The translations under genes and the position numbers were made by a program. From positions 62,001-126,000 of the forward strand of contig JADDOH010000146.1 of assembly GCA_016648135.1 (NCBI GenBank): a stretch of DNA of 64,000 bases, given 5' to 3'. Positions 44,212 to 56,410 of this stretch are shown piece after piece (the first letter of the stretch is position 1; every line of letters starts with the position of its first letter). The notes under the pieces are model-generated. The model was not told the origin of the DNA. It saw only the letters and a list, made by a program, of their open reading frames with translations, and made no database searches. The stretch is from Agrypnia vestita (taxonomy: Eukaryota > Arthropoda > Insecta > Trichoptera > Phryganeidae).

Positions 44212-45259
44212 CAGGTTTTACCAGAGCTAGCAGCAAGAACTTGGCTGGTAGATTTCTGTCTATTTTATGAGTCTAAAATGTTGAAGCAACCATGATCTAA
44301 TATCAATAGTTATGGAGATATGCAATATCAAAGGGTGCATTTTTTTCAATTTATCTTATTTTTTGCAAAAAGTTGAATTATTATTCATTATTTTTTGTTG
44401 TCATTAGTTTTTGTTGCAAAAAGTTGAAGCATTATTGATTATTTTTTGCAAAAAGTTGAATTATCATTACAGTAACTTATATCGATTATGAAAATTTTGT
44501 TTGCTTAAATACAACTTAAATAAAATAATAAAAACCTTGTAAAAAATAACTTTTTTCAATTTTTCATCATTTTTTTCGATTCGTATTAAAACGAATGAAT
44601 ATTTCATGATCGATATTCCTTCCTGGGTTTCAACCCGTGGGATTGGTTTGCAGCAAAGCACACTCCTTCTCCATTCCGCTCGGTCTCCGGCGATCCTCTT
44701 CAGCTCTGTGTAGGAGACACAATTCATATCTTGGCACACTTGCCCAAGATATTCACGGCGAGGGCGCTCTCTGCCAATCTTTCCCTCTACCATTCCCTCC
44801 AGTATAGTTTTGAGCAGATTTTCATGGCGTAAAATATGCCCCAACCATTTTGCACGCCTTTTCGAGATGGTATTCATCATGTGCCTGGTTTCATCGATCC
44901 TGCTGAGAACCTCTTCAATGTAATGTGGTCTCTCCAGGAAATTCCTAGGGCACGTCTGTAGGTCCACATCTCGAAGGCTTCTAATCGTTTTTTTCTCCAT
45001 CGCCAATGAACCATGTCTCACAACCATGCAGCAAAATACTCCACACATAAGTTTATATTACTTGCTTGCAGAGCTTTAGGTGTATATTAATGGATTCTAA
45101 AATCTTTGATTCTTCGTTAAACACCGTAAACGCGTAAAAAATAATCGATGTAAGTTACTGTAATGATAGTTCAACTTTTGCAAAAAATAACATTTTAGGC
45201 TCATAACATAGGCAGGAACCTACCGGCAAAGTTTCTGCTGCTAGCTCTGGTACACCCTG
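44212..45259. mobile_element. Foldback element, family B copy 2, enclosing a LINE tail
   Basis: The left arm starts CAGGTTTTACCAGAGCTAGC and the right arm ends GCTAGCTCTGGTACACCCTG. The arms remain complementary through a TATGAG(T/C)CTAAAATGTT motif, and a TTGAATTATCATTACAGTAA block inside the left arm is matched in inverted orientation on the right. Between the arms lies a minus-strand reverse transcriptase tail (44467-45048). This is either a LINE inserted into the foldback element or captured sequence. Confidence 0.6.
44467..45048 (-). pseudogene. LINE reverse transcriptase C-terminal fragment (third family)
   Basis: A 193-codon open frame whose middle is clearly a reverse transcriptase tail: HMMNTISKRRAKWLGHILRH, then EGMVEGKIGRERPRREYLGQ, VCQDMNCVSYTELKRIAGDR and AEWRRSVLCCKPIPRVETQE. 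The last ~40 codons run on into AT-rich sequence by chance. The initiating Met is not meaningful, because the element is 5'-truncated. The tip recurs at 5959-6024. Confidence 0.75.
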
Positions 45260-45735
45260 AACAGTATCCAAATATGTGAGGTATTTCTAAATTACGAATT
45301 ACAACATACATTATTGCTCATATTGATAATGGAACACCATACAGGCAGCTGTCAAATTATTATTGAATACATCACGCGGGACTTGGATTAATTGCACGAA
45401 CAGAATTTCCCTATTATAATTTTACAATTAATTATGCTAAAATAACGCGAGCTAAAAGTTTCACAGTGAGGGAGCGCAGAGAACTTCAAATGAATTACCA
45501 ACAAAATATTTACAAATTGAACCAAAAAATTGGCAAATGGCGTAAAAATTGTAAATATCCGCGCTGCCGGTATGTGGGTTGATTTACTCGAGTTATTTGT
45601 TGTGTACCTTTCTGGCATTGATTGATGACTTCGTTAAAACATAATAGTGCCCGCCGAAGAATCTATCAACTCAATATAAACATATTTAAGAAATGTTTTT
45701 TGTAAAGTCGTTTTTTTTAAAAATATTTTATTAAA
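45260..45735. other. Noncoding stretch
   Basis: No gene is supported between two foldback copies; the composition is mildly AT-rich. Confidence 0.4.
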
Positions 45736-45737
45736 TA

Positions 45738-46135
45738 CAGGGTGTAATAGAACTAGTCCACAATACATTACGAGTGGTTTCCTGCCTTGATTATGAGTCG
45801 AAAATGTCAAATCAAACATGATCTAATATCAATAGTTAAGGAGATACGCGACATCAAAGTTTTCATTTTTTTCAATATTTCTGACTTATTTTTTGCAAAA
45901 TGTTGGACTATCATTACAGTAACTTATATCTAATACGAAAAATTTATTCCCTTTAATGCAAGTCAAATAAAATGAAAAAAACCTTCCGTTTCATTCCAAT
46001 TAGAATTTTTTGGTGGTTTTTATTATTTTACTTAACTTTTATTGAAACAAAAGACTTTTTCGTAGTCGATAAAAGTTAATGTAATGATATTTCAACATTT
46101 TGTAAAAAATAAGTCAGAAATATTGAAAAAAAGTG
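45738..46135. mobile_element. Foldback element, family B copy 3 (right end lost)
   Basis: It starts CAGGGTGTAATAGAAC and shares CCTGCCTTGATTATGAGTCG and a CATGATCTAATATCAATAGT block with copy 2. The arm motif ACTATCATTACAGTAACTTA reappears inverted at about 46075-46100, followed by TCAGAAATATTGAAAAAAA. The right tip with ACACCCTG is missing. Confidence 0.55.
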
Positions 46136-46139
46136 TAAA

Positions 46140-46725
46140 CTATGAAAAAAAAATTGTCTTGCAAGTGAGTAAGTGAGACATGAAAACCGCCGCTCTAGTA
46201 TAGAATGCGTGAGTCTCAAGTCTCAAGGTCAGTGAAGTGTAATCAATCACCTTCCAATCAATTTAATAAGCACATATGTTAAATTGATTTTATAAACGTT
46301 TAAAATATTTGATTCCAATTCATTTGATTGTACGATGTATTCGCATTTGAACGATTCCCTAAATTAATGAGATTATATCGTTAAGCACCTATGTGTCAAT
46401 ATTACTAAGTGTGAAATAATATTAACCGTTAGATGATAATATCATAGTTAGATTTTCATTGCGTGTTTTTAGGGAACGCCTAACTAAATTAATCAGTTTT
46501 GCGATTTTCGACCAATTTTTTGTCGATTATTAATTTTTTGTTCTTTTTACTAAAATTAATTCCATTTAATATCATTTCAAATATGGCAACAATTTATTTT
46601 ACTAACTCTAGTAGAGTCAGAAGACTCGTGTATAGAGCAAAAGTATTACAGGTACAAGGTATACCATTTATATATACAATATATACCATTTATATATACA
46701 TTTTATAGTTTCATGATTATATTTT
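46140..46725. other. AT-rich noncoding stretch
   Basis: No gene is supported. A short duplication of ATATACCATTTATATATACA lies at about 46661-46702. Confidence 0.4.
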
Positions 46726-46729
46726 GTGT

Positions 46730-47760
46730 CTAGTAGGTGTTTCTATATATGTTTTTTAGATTCAATTACATATTTTTTCTGATCTGTTATTTTTCTGATT
46801 GTTTGGGGGAGATTATTAAAGAATTTAATACCAATAAAACTAAAATGATTTTGGGTAGTGGAAAAATTAAATTTTGGTATGTTAGGTTATTTTAGGTAAT
46901 GTTAGGTTATATTAGGTAATGTTAGGTATTTCTCTAAAACTTGTAGATCAAAAATCGTTTCTTGTTAATGTATTTATAAGTTTAAAAATTTGGATTATTG
47001 ATTTTTTTGTATGTATCAATTATTTTTGGTACTTTGAATTCTTTATATAGTTGGGCACTCATGTAGACATCATTTTCTTTAGAATTATTTTAATTATCAT
47101 TTTTTGGCTAGTTTCTAATTTTGGTATAGTGGTTTTGTATGCCTCTCCCCATCCAATCATACCGTACTGTAATTGGGAATGAAAAAAAGCGTAATATATT
47201 ATTTTAAGATTTTTTGTTGAATGGATATTTTATTAGTCTCAAAAATGTATAGGCCGTTTTTTTAATTTTGTTGTTAAGATCAATTATTTATTTTTTCGAC
47301 TTAAGTCTATTACGATTCCAAGGTATTTAATATTATCTTTTTCTTCAATTAATGGATAATTTTCATTAAAATCTTTTTGAATACAGATTCTGTTATGAAT
47401 TTTAATATTAATTTCTGAGTTGTTTTTTTCTGTTGAATAGCAAAGCAGAGAAAATTCGTTTTATCAGTATTAATTGATAGCAGATTTTCATCCGTTAATT
47501 TTCACTTGCTATATTATTAGCCACAGTCCACGTTTTTTTATTAATTATTAGAACCGTATCGTCTGCATAAAAAACTATTTGTCCATGTAATTTCAGTTGA
47601 AATATGTCATTGAAGTATAAAATAAACAACAGTGGTCCAAGTACTGTTCCTTGTGGTATGCCGAAATCGGTGGTTTCTGATGTGATAGTGTGTCCATTTA
47701 TTTTTACTTTTTGTTTTCGGTATGTCAAATAGCTTTTTAGCTTTGCAAAATGTTTATGTC
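46730..47760 (-). pseudogene. Jockey/CR1-like reverse transcriptase, decayed
   Basis: The best-preserved catalytic region in the window. The frame 47495-47728 contains TTDFGIPQGTVLGPLLFILY and IVFYADDTVLI, the RT motifs with the catalytic Asp pair. Downstream, in shifted frames, are LSINTDK, KYLGIVID, QYGMIGWGEAYKTTIPKLE and, at the C-terminus near 46830, FNNLPQTIRKI. The order of parts is correct, so this is one 3' half of a non-LTR element broken by frameshifts and stops. The 5' half and endonuclease are absent. A similar C-terminus is intact at 54603-54752. Confidence 0.8.
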
Positions 47761-47764
47761 GTCC

Positions 47765-48745
47765 CTATGATTGCGATCAGCTGTACCTCCATCTTCACAC
47801 AACACGAAGAGCGGTATAAAGATATCAGATTATCAAGATGATGAGGGCCACGCTAATGTCGAGATACGCATGCAGATGGCTGCCTGAAATTAATTAAAAT
47901 TTGAGAAGGGAATTTCTTTCAAGTTTATCAAAGAAATAATATGAGTAATTCCCGTCTCAGCGGGAAACTTCTCTTGTGATGTTAATTAATCGCGAACTTA
48001 TTCAAACGGAAGCAAAAAGTTAGTTCTGAATTCAGTCACCGGGGGTAAGTATAGAAAATTCTAGAATGTTCTTCGTAATGACTTTGAACCGTAAAAGTCT
48101 ATAATGTAAATACGGCAACGACGAATTTTCTGCTTCCTTCTTCCAGTTCGTGAAAATTTCATAAGTTTGATCTTAATCAATTTAAAAGAAAGGAAAATCC
48201 AGGAGTACATTTGTATAGTATAACCACGGTTGCGTACACATATATCGCCCCTATGTGGGTGCTATGCACAAAGATCAAACGGATTTTATTAGATTTATAT
48301 TTTAAAATATAATTTGTTGGACAATAGCTTAGCGTTGTACTTTGTGTATGCAGATACTAGGTATAGATTACTTTTTAAGTCAAATTTTTTTGGTACCTGT
48401 AAATTTTTTAATTTAATAAAGTATTGAATCCACAAATATTTATATAATGAAATAAAATGCATTTTTAGAAAGAATTTCAATATTTGACGTTTATAAGTTC
48501 TGAATAAAATGTGAGATTACCATTGTAATGATTGTGACGTATTTTTTGGCCACTTTTATATATATTTTCTGCGATTCCTTTAATATTAAATAATTTAAAT
48601 TAAAATAATTAAACATGATATGCTTCGTATTAATGGGACCAGTGAAACACGCAGTACTGCTGAAATCCAGGCTCGTTTATTAACACCAAGATAACAAAAT
48701 TATATTCAGAAAAATAGTGGTGAAATTTAGGAAGCGGATGATGAT
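47765..48745. other. Noncoding stretch
   Basis: No gene is supported. The composition is mixed, with moderately unique sequence at 47760-48260. Confidence 0.4.
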
Positions 48746-48750
48746 GAGTG

Positions 48751-49000
48751 TTCTGCGGCGTCAGCTAAATCAGATATCAGTGAGTGGTGGCTACTGAAGT
48801 TCGTATTTCCGCCTGTTGGAAATGTGTGATGGTTCTCCGTCAATAAATCTCGAATTCGGCTCGAGAAGGTGAAATTTTGCGGCGTCAGCTCAATCAGATA
48901 TCAGTAAGTAGTAAATACTGAAGTGCATAATTCCGAACGTTGGAAATGTTCGATGGTCTCCGTCGATAAATTCTCGTTGTCATCTAAACAGTTGCTTCGT
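48751..49000 (+). repeat. Two tandem units of 124 bp
   Basis: The unit TTCTGCGGCGTCAGCTAAAT…GGAAATGTGTGATGGTTCTC…CGTCAATAAATCTCG is repeated 124 bp later with about 20% differences (from TTTTGCGGCGTCAGCTCAAT to CGTCGATAAATTCTCG). No coding function is seen. The adjoining 49040-49280 is unrecognised. Confidence 0.65.
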
Positions 49001-49379
49001 ATGATAATCGATGACGTCAGCTTATCGTATAATAGGTACGTCGAGTAGTCTCCTTGTAGCGCTGGGTCAAGCAGAGGAGTTGGTAGCCCGTGCCTTCTTC
49101 TTTCTTCTCAGAAGCTCTTCTTGGTCTTCTTCGCTGGCTGGAACACACACAGGCCGAGGCATTATCTATCAATGATGCATAGAGTGTTAGGGGCTGAGCC
49201 CCCTTGTCTCTGTTGTCTGATGTATGACGGTTGGAAAAATTTGTCCCCGAAGAATGGGGTGTTCTTGCAAAACATTACTGGTTATTAATTTTTTGTAATG
49301 TTTTTTTTTCTGTTATTATATATATATATATATATATTTTTTTTTGTAGGATGAATGAGTGGGTATGTCGCTGGTGTAT

Positions 49380-49765
49380 GTGTTAAATAAGTGTGGTAAT
49401 AGAATTGACCCTTGCGGGACGCCCCCGCACGATGAATCTGGGGGATGAGAGTATGTTTGATTTCATTTTTACTCTAAAGATTCTATTTCTCAGGAAAGAT
49501 TTGAGTATTTCGTATAATTGGGGGGGAGTATTGAGTTGTGCAGTTTGTATAGTAGGCCGTTGTGCCAGACTTTGTCGAAGGCTTTTGCATCTCAAGAAAG
49601 ATTGCGCCCGTGGAGAGTTTTTTGACGAAGCCTTCTGTGATGAATTCTACAACTCCTAAGCTGGTGTAATGTGGAATGTTGTGAGAGCCATTTCTCCCCA
49701 TTAATTGATGCGAATAGTCTGAAATGGAAGCGGTGTTCCGATCCATGTATCCAGCACATATCAAA
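49380..49765 (-). pseudogene. Non-LTR reverse transcriptase fragment (palm entrance)
   Basis: Across frameshifts the minus strand reads AFDKVWHNGLLYKLHNSILP, YLKSFLRNRIFRVKMKSN-like sequence and GVPQGSI. This is the RT segment between the AFD motif (first catalytic Asp) and the GVPQGS motif of jockey/R1-type elements. Short open frames at 49383-49858 are shifted pieces of it. The (TA)n run at about 49317-49340 is adjacent. Confidence 0.7.
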
Positions 49766-50074
49766 CATATTTAGATAATATGTGTGTAACGGAGGTTTCA
49801 TGTATTTTAAAAATTTAGAAAATGCTAAAATATGATCGAACAAGAATGAACCTTCCAAAACGATTATGTTTAATTCGAAATATGCATATTTAAATCCCGT
49901 ACCAAATACTGTGATAAAAAAATATCATCGTTGGGTGCTGATGTCATCTGCCAGGTGAGGATTCGTTAAAGTCATTAACCCATCAAGTGCCTGACATATT
50001 GAATAGGGGGATGACGGCCAGTCATTTTGATCTCGTCCCTGCAAGATCGAAAAGTGTGAGCGATTTATCTCCTT

Positions 50075-50127
50075 ATGGATAACACGTGCTGCTCGACATA
50101 TGGGATAACACGTGCTGCTCGACGTGT
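50075..50127 (+). repeat. 26-bp direct duplication
   Basis: GGATAACACGTGCTGCTCGA occurs twice, about 26 bp apart. Each copy contains CACGTG, an E-box. It is probably a local slippage duplication. Confidence 0.6.
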
Positions 50128-50318
50128 TAACTTACTCATGTTTCAAAAGATAATTACATTAATAACTTTGAGTGGGTGGGCTGACATAATTTTTAAAACA
50201 AATTTTATTGCTTTTTACAACTTTTCTGGGAATACTATAACAAGATTCCATTATTAAAACAATCATAGAAATGGTTGTATTAACAGTTTAAATATAGGTA
50301 AGATTTTTAAACCGTTTA

Positions 50319-50878
50319 TCTATACTGTAAAGTTTGGAGTTTATAAGTTTTGATGTAGGAAGTAATCTCCGAAAATACTTATCCGATTTTAAAAATTCTT
50401 TCATCAACACTTAGAATGGACTTTCAGAGTGGTTAAAGATTATTATATCATCCAGTTAAAATAAAAGGGCTTTTCGTGGTGACCTTTTTTACAACTAAAA
50501 TCGACGAGGAAACGGTCGAGCGAATGCGTTTCTTAGGAACGCTGCCTAAACAGTAAGAGATAAATTAATGGTCTCTATAGAGAATTTGTAGAACTCAAAG
50601 AAGTCTATAAAAATGAACTCAACGACAAATTCCTATCTATATTTTAAGGTTAATTCACAAATTGATAATATATGTTTTTTTTTATTTAAAATAAATATTA
50701 ATCTTTCGGGGGTAATTTACCAAAATAAATTTACATATCGTCAGGAAAATTTTATATAGATAAAAAGTGCCTCGTACAAAACATTGTTTGGACGAGTAGT
50801 TTAGATTACATTGATTTTTCACTGATATTCTTATAATCAAACTGAACTCCACGCGGGCGAAGCTGCGGGCACAGCTAG
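50319..50878 (+). mobile_element. Non-autonomous Helitron
   Basis: The left end TCTATACTG follows a host A (50318). The right end has a short hairpin (GCGG…CTGC within CACGCGGGCGAAGCTGCGGG), then ACAGCTAG before a host T (50879). TC at the 5' tip, CTAG at the 3' tip and insertion between A and T are the Helitron signature. Inner sequence AGTAATCTCCGAAAATACTT and ATCCGATTTTAAAAATTCTT is typical of lepidopteran Helitrons. No Rep/helicase gene is present. Confidence 0.7.
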
Positions 50879-50879
50879 T

Positions 50880-52670
50880 ATGAAATAAAGAAATTGTAAT
50901 AAAGCCGTAGGGTACAAAATATTCGACGTGTGGTCTTTACTGTAGATGTTTATGAACGATTAGTTTTTTGCATCCAGATTAAGGAAACAGCATTTTACAC
51001 AAGCGGTTGATTTTAATAAATAAATTCAATTGCCATAAACAAAATTAAATTTCATTTAATTGATACGATATTTTGTTTCTTATCGTTTAATTTATAGTAA
51101 AAAATAATGAAGTTGCCAAAGTATCCCCTGGCGCGGAATACTTCTTCTAGTTTCTCTTCACCTCGAACGATGCTAGGAGCTAATTAATGCGATATTAAAC
51201 TACTCAAGATAAAGTTTCTGCTAGGATCCTTCGGAAAAACGATTCCTTAAATCCCGATAGCATAAATTAAATGAAAAGATTAATGCTTTTACAATACGCG
51301 TTGAAGAGAGAAGAATTATTATGCCCAATAAATTATTTATATATATATATATATATATGTGCTTACGAAATATATAATATTAGCTTATCAATCATTTTAT
51401 ATTTTTATTATTATTTAATCTAAATTACATTATACCGAAAGAGGTTAATTACATATATTTGCATAACAGAATGAGAATATTAACGCTAACCCAGTTTTAA
51501 TAGAAAATTTAGTTCTCGTGTTTAAAAGTGGACGGAATCGTCATTTGTATTGTTAGTGTAATCATTAGTAGCATTATATTAGTATATTGAAAAGTGATAT
51601 ATTTATTTCGGTGTTATAAAAGTAAAATATATCTAGAAATATTAGATTAAGTAATAAAAATTAAAAAGGTATTGTAAAGCAACAATTTAATAAATTTAAT
51701 TTTAAAAAAGTACATTTTTATTAATTATATCATATTTATACTTTTTAACAGCAGATATCGTCAACATGTCGTAATTGACACCCCGGTGGATTTAACGTAG
51801 TGTGACGTTAGAAAACAAAGTATAAATATATTATGAGCATTTTGAATAAAACTTGATTAAATAATAAACTTTGTATGGTAAATAAATTTTTAATAATATT
51901 CAGAACTTTGGTTACCGTGCATTATCTATACGCTGGAGCGACCGTAAAGCGTTTACTAAGTATATCAATATTTCACTTTTGATCTGGGTCTGAGTCGCGA
52001 AGAATATACGTAGGTTGCCGTTTCTGTTAAAATATTTCGTCATAGTGATCATTCTGGAATATTCCTACGACAATTATTATCATATTATTCAGATTTTAAA
52101 GATGTAGTTAAAGAGAATCTAATAAATATTTAATTTAGTTTCTTCCGTAAAATATAATTACGAATTTCTTATTTCAGTATGCTGACTAGACATGCCTGAT
52201 ACATAGGTAGATGATGATTATTTAATTATTATGTTTTTGTCAAAGAAACGCGGAAATTCTATTTTTGTATTTTATTTTCCAAGAAAATAAAACGAATATT
52301 AAATATTATACCTGGCTTCAGCAGAACATGGGTGGAAAAAATCTTTTTTACAAGAAATGATAGGAATATTTTAATTACTTTGTAGGAACTAATTACATAG
52401 AAATTCAAATGTCAGCCAGTGTACTTGTCCAGAAGTTCAAGTAAAAACATGAATATTTGAAGAAGCTCGGAATTTTTTACAAAATATTAACACGTATAAA
52501 TTTAATTTTAAAATGAACCTACTATAATTAGATTTATAATGTATATTTTTTTATATTAAAGAATACCTGTTAAAGTAAATAGGATGACAAAAATGTTTAA
52601 AATATAAAATACATATATTGCATTTATTTATGGCTTTTGTGTTTAATTTGTAGAACTCTATATTTATTTT
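50880..52670. other. Noncoding, partly unique sequence
   Basis: No gene is supported. A (TA)n microsatellite lies at about 51337-51358. The 51090-51260 part is less AT-rich but encodes nothing that I recognise. Confidence 0.4.
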
Positions 52671-52674
52671 TAGC

Positions 52675-53130
52675 GAAATTTAAAATAAATTAAATTTAAT
52701 AATTATTATTAATGAAATTTAAAATGAATTAAATTTTAATAAATATTATTATTCGTGAAATTTAAAATAAATTAAATTTTAATAAATATTATTATTAAGT
52801 TCTGCGGGTTAACTATGTTAACTGTTTCGGCTTTCAAGGTCATTATCAAACAGTGGATATACCACGTATAATCGACTTATTTATACAATTTTAAGTTACC
52901 CCTTCCCCTTAAAAGTAATTAGATATTTTTTTGGAGCCCTTTATCAATGTTCGTTTTTTCCCGGGCACTTATAACGAGTACCGAGGCATCTTTAATGATA
53001 ATATTTAATAAAAATATTTATTGACATTTAATTTATATTTAATTTTACGAACAATAATATTTAATAGAATTTAATTCATTTTAAATTTCATTAATAATTA
53101 TTATTAAAATTTAATTAATTTTAAATTTTT
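52675..53130. repeat. AT-rich tandem/inverted repeat with GAAAC module
   Basis: About three ~50-bp units of GAAATTTAAAATGAATTAAA with TTTAATAAATATTATTATT lie at 52675-52795. The same sequence is inverted at 53025-53125. Between them, at 52824-52860 on the minus strand, TGATAATGACC, a weak hairpin and GAAAC resemble the module at 18208. This looks like a foldback element or Penelope-like terminal repeat without coding sequence. Confidence 0.5.
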
Positions 53131-53589
53131 CTAAAAAAACGTGTATTGCAAAATACTTGGTAGGTATATGAATATTAAACCCAAATATCGGGCAATCGAG
53201 TCGAATCACTTCTTATTTAATTCCGAATTTCCAAAAAAACAAAATAGTTTGTTTATTTGGAAGCTAAGGGTTTATTTGATTTATTTAACAGTTCTTAAAA
53301 TTTTGGGGTGTGGATGTTACATAGTTTTATCTTACTAGAGAAAGGAAATGAATGTAAGAAAAGCATAAATCAAGAAAACCTGGGCGCTTGCAGCCTTATC
53401 TAATTGTGATGATAGCATTTGTTTACTTTCACACAGAAGACAAATGGACGGTAATGTTAATATTCTGGAACAGAGCCAAGAATGTAAGTACTTCATCGTT
53501 TTACAAACAAATTAAAGAAGACATTACACATTTTTCATCAACTTAAGATGCTTGCGTTCCCGCAAAATTGATATGCGGTAGTCCATAAA

Positions 53590-53740
53590 ATCTATGTGTG
53601 TCTGTCTGTACTTCAGATAAATATACCGTTTGACAGATCTGATTCAATTTTTCTCTCCCATCAATATGTTCTTCATACAAATCTACATCGTTTGACAGAT
53701 CTGACCCAAATTTTGGGTGCTTTTTCTTTAGGATCATTCA
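53590..53740 (+). repeat. Two repeat units related to 34595-35040
   Basis: AAATATACCGTTTGACAGATC and AAATCTACATCGTTTGACAG, with TGATTCAATTTTTC and TGACCCAAATTTTGG, match the unit structure at 34595-35040. There is no coding sequence. Confidence 0.5.
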
Positions 53741-53869
53741 AAAACCTAGGGGAAATTTACAATTTACAGACAACTCGCGTGATCTTCAAATACTGGTTAA
53801 AAAGATGAATGAATTATTGCATCAAATAGATCGCTTCCTACACCAAATATAATCATTAACAATGAATGA

Positions 53870-54350
53870 ACAGAAATAGTCACGCAATATAAGTACTTGG
53901 ATGCATGTGTGAATTAGAAATAGGACCCATGACAAGAAGTAAGAGCTACAATAGAGATGGAAAGAAGTTTGTTTCTCAGAATGAGACTCTTATTCTCTAA
54001 CTGTGACCTTAGCCTGCAACTAGCAATGCCTATAGTTATATTTTATACGCATCCTGATAGTTTCCTGGGTAAACAGAGCTTCAAATTTTAAAGTCCTCTG
54101 GCGTACGAAAAAGGCCAAGAAGTGCTGCGGACCATTAAGATAAGAAATCTGGAATATCTCGGACATATTATCACGATAGGACCAAAATACTGTCTTAACC
54201 AACTCATCATCTGTGTAAAATAAGTGAGGATAGATGCTGCATCCCTTGCTGTATAACTTAAGGGACTCGTACCAGCGTAATTTGACCGAGCTGTTCCGTT
54301 CGGCGGTGAATAGGGTCGTGATCATCAAATATCGGCCGTATTCTTAAATA
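53870..54350 (+). pseudogene. RTE-type reverse transcriptase C-terminal fragment
   Basis: The plus strand reads IVTQYKYLDACVN, EVRATIEMERSLFLRMRLLF and SNCDLSLQLAMP, then with shifts IRNLEYLGHII and RNLTELFRSAVNRVVI. These are the consecutive thumb and tail segments of RTE-like enzymes. Multiple stops and frameshifts are present. The ORF on the opposite strand (54020-54328) is a shadow. Confidence 0.7.
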
Positions 54351-54602
54351 AACAATATTGCTATTTTTGCATCTTGACAGTTATTGTGTAACATTGTAAG
54401 GCCGCCAATTTTGAAGTTTTGAGTTTGACAGGTTTGAAATTAATGAATTTAATCAATCGGAGAGCTCGTTATTCATAATTGTGAATAACTTGGCGTTTGT
54501 GTACGTTTTAGAGCTTGTAAAATAACTGCCAAGATACAGAAATAGCAATATTGCTTATTTCAGAATACTGTCAATATACTATAAAAAGAAGTATACCTAA
54601 AT

Positions 54603-54752
54603 ATACATAGATGCAGAAGAAATATACCTAAAAAAAGCTATGCAAACTATAGATACCTAGGAATTAAATATTTCAATAATCTACCAGCGAACATTAGAAC
54701 TATACAACATTATGCAAAGTTCAAAAAGTGTATAAAATCATTGAACGATTGA
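54603..54752 (+). pseudogene. Jockey/CR1-like reverse transcriptase C-terminus
   Basis: An uninterrupted frame reads RRNIPKKSYANYRYLGIKYF, NNLPANIRTIQHYAKFKKCI and KSLND-stop. The YFNNLP segment and Lys-rich tail match the C-terminus of the decayed element at 46730-47760. Only the last ~50 codons remain. Confidence 0.7.
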
Positions 54753-54759
54753 GTAATAA

Positions 54760-56070
54760 GATTTGTGATATAAATTAAGCTTAACATGATTTTTTTTTAA
54801 ATGTTGTAATGTTCACTTTAATACCTATCTTTAATATTTTTTGTTGTTTCTCAGTAAAATATAATATATTCGTTCGTATAAAATATCCGTTTTATTTAAC
54901 ACGTAAATATTCCTTTATATTTTTTTTTTGCATGTTTGTGTTATAAGTTATTAAAAAATATATAAATAACAAATTGGATCTTTTATAAGGAGAGGGGTTA
55001 ACATTTTTCTGTATATCTTTCTAATTGATTCATCTAATTTGTTTTAAATAGCATCGAACTATGTTTTAAAGAAAATAATTGTTAAAGATGTTTATTACGT
55101 ATGTGGTTTTAAAAGAATCAAGTAAGAGAAACACATAATTATAGAAAGTTTTTCTTGTTAAATTCTTATCTTTAAATATATATGTATATATTTCTTTGCA
55201 TACATGTATTATATATTATTAAAAAAAACAGTTATCTATCACACGTGTGACATTTTCCGGTTCCATACACTTGTTTTTACTTTCATGGGACTGTAAAAAA
55301 ATTGAAAAAAAAATACATCAAAATTACATAATGTGTATTTGTAGGTATATGTAAAATATTATGTAAACTTAAATAAAAAAAGAAGATAATGTTTTTAATA
55401 AAAGTCGATAGCCTGTCGCATAACTAAAAATCATTCTTATTTGGGGGTTCATAACTATATTCTTGCTTAAATTATTACGTCTTGTGACGTGTCAAAATAT
55501 ATTTAGTTTTAAACTCAATGTATAACATGACATGTATACTTTTGCAAAAAAAATAAATAATCAAAATAATAAAGCTCTAATGCCAATTTTCAATAATTTT
55601 AGTTGAATAGTTTTCAAGTATAACTTTATAGTCCTGTTGAAAAATTTTGGATCCACTCAGCGACAATACCGCCAAATTTATTTATTAAAGAATCATGGGA
55701 CAGTTCTGCGAAAACGCGAATATTCAAAATTTATGACGATAGATAATAAGGTAATGTTTAAAGGAGTGAAAAATTTTCACGTAAAATATAACTGTCAGAT
55801 AAAGAAGAATAAGATGAATATCTGAGACTAAATTAAAACGTATATTTTGAGAAAATACCTTTCTTTTCGTACAACGTCGAGCTCTCTTAGTAAACCCGTG
55901 ACTGATATAATACTACATAATATTATTCATATTAACATCCAACTGTCTCTGTATTATATTTTTAGGTAAAGAAATAAGAAATAACTGGGATTCGCATTCG
56001 ATATTCTAAAAATGTTCGAAATATTTCTAATTATTTATTTCAAACAATTTATATGAAACATTTTATTTTA
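54760..56070. other. AT-rich noncoding stretch
   Basis: No gene is supported. A SINE-body-like fragment lies near 55005-55060 (TTTCTGTATATCTTTCTAAT). The 62-codon frame at 55637-55825 is not recognisable. Confidence 0.4.
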
Positions 56071-56072
56071 TT

Positions 56073-56105
56073 AGGTTGTTCGTAAAATAATGCCGATTTC
56101 AATTT
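56073..56105 (+). repeat. Mariner-like terminal repeat remnant
   Basis: TTAGGTTGTTCGTAAAATAA then TGCCGATTT resembles the tips of mariner-family elements (TTAGGTTG…AATG). It lies where the transcript of the heat-shock-type promoter at 56411-56590 would run. No matching opposite end or transposase is found nearby. Confidence 0.35.
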
Positions 56106-56119
56106 AATTTTTTTTTATA

Positions 56120-56400
56120 TTGTCGCTAGATGTGGCTGTGAGAGACAAATGTAACACTGAAAATCTAATATATTTCACACATTTATTATTATTCTGTTTC
56201 TTAACTCGCACTTATTACGTTGTTTCTACCGCTTCAATCACTTTCGAGAAAATTCCGTTCAATTTGACACTAGAAAAACTTTTTGCTTGTCGGTATGTAC
56301 TCGTTCGATTTGTATCACGCGTTGGTCACACTGCGCTCACTACTGTTTTGAATGCTGCTAATATCGCACCAGTTAAATGTCTGCCAAAGACTCTCCGCCG
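56120..56400 (-). other. A-rich 5' untranslated-like region below the heat-shock-type promoter
   Basis: On the minus strand, below the TATA box, the sequence is A-rich without an open frame. It reads AGTCTTTGGCAGACATTTAA, then CATTCAAAACAGTAGTGAGC and CGACAAGCAAAAAGTTTTTC. This is like the long A-rich leaders of insect hsp genes. It also contains TTCGAGAAAATTC (56243-56255), a textbook three-unit heat-shock element. No heat-shock coding sequence follows toward lower coordinates. Confidence 0.4.
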
Positions 56401-56410
56401 CGTGCGCGCT

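Noticed and set aside
46870..46930. Insect telomere repeat (TTAGG)n
   Set aside because: TTAGG appears only within an irregular TTAGGTAATGTTAGGTTAT duplication in the C-terminal part of a decayed LINE, not as a pure tandem array.
48852..48866. cDNA-library adapter contamination (GAATTCGGCTCGAG)
   Set aside because: It resembles a cloning linker but differs from the usual one by a base, and lies within a 124-bp tandem unit in continuous genomic sequence.
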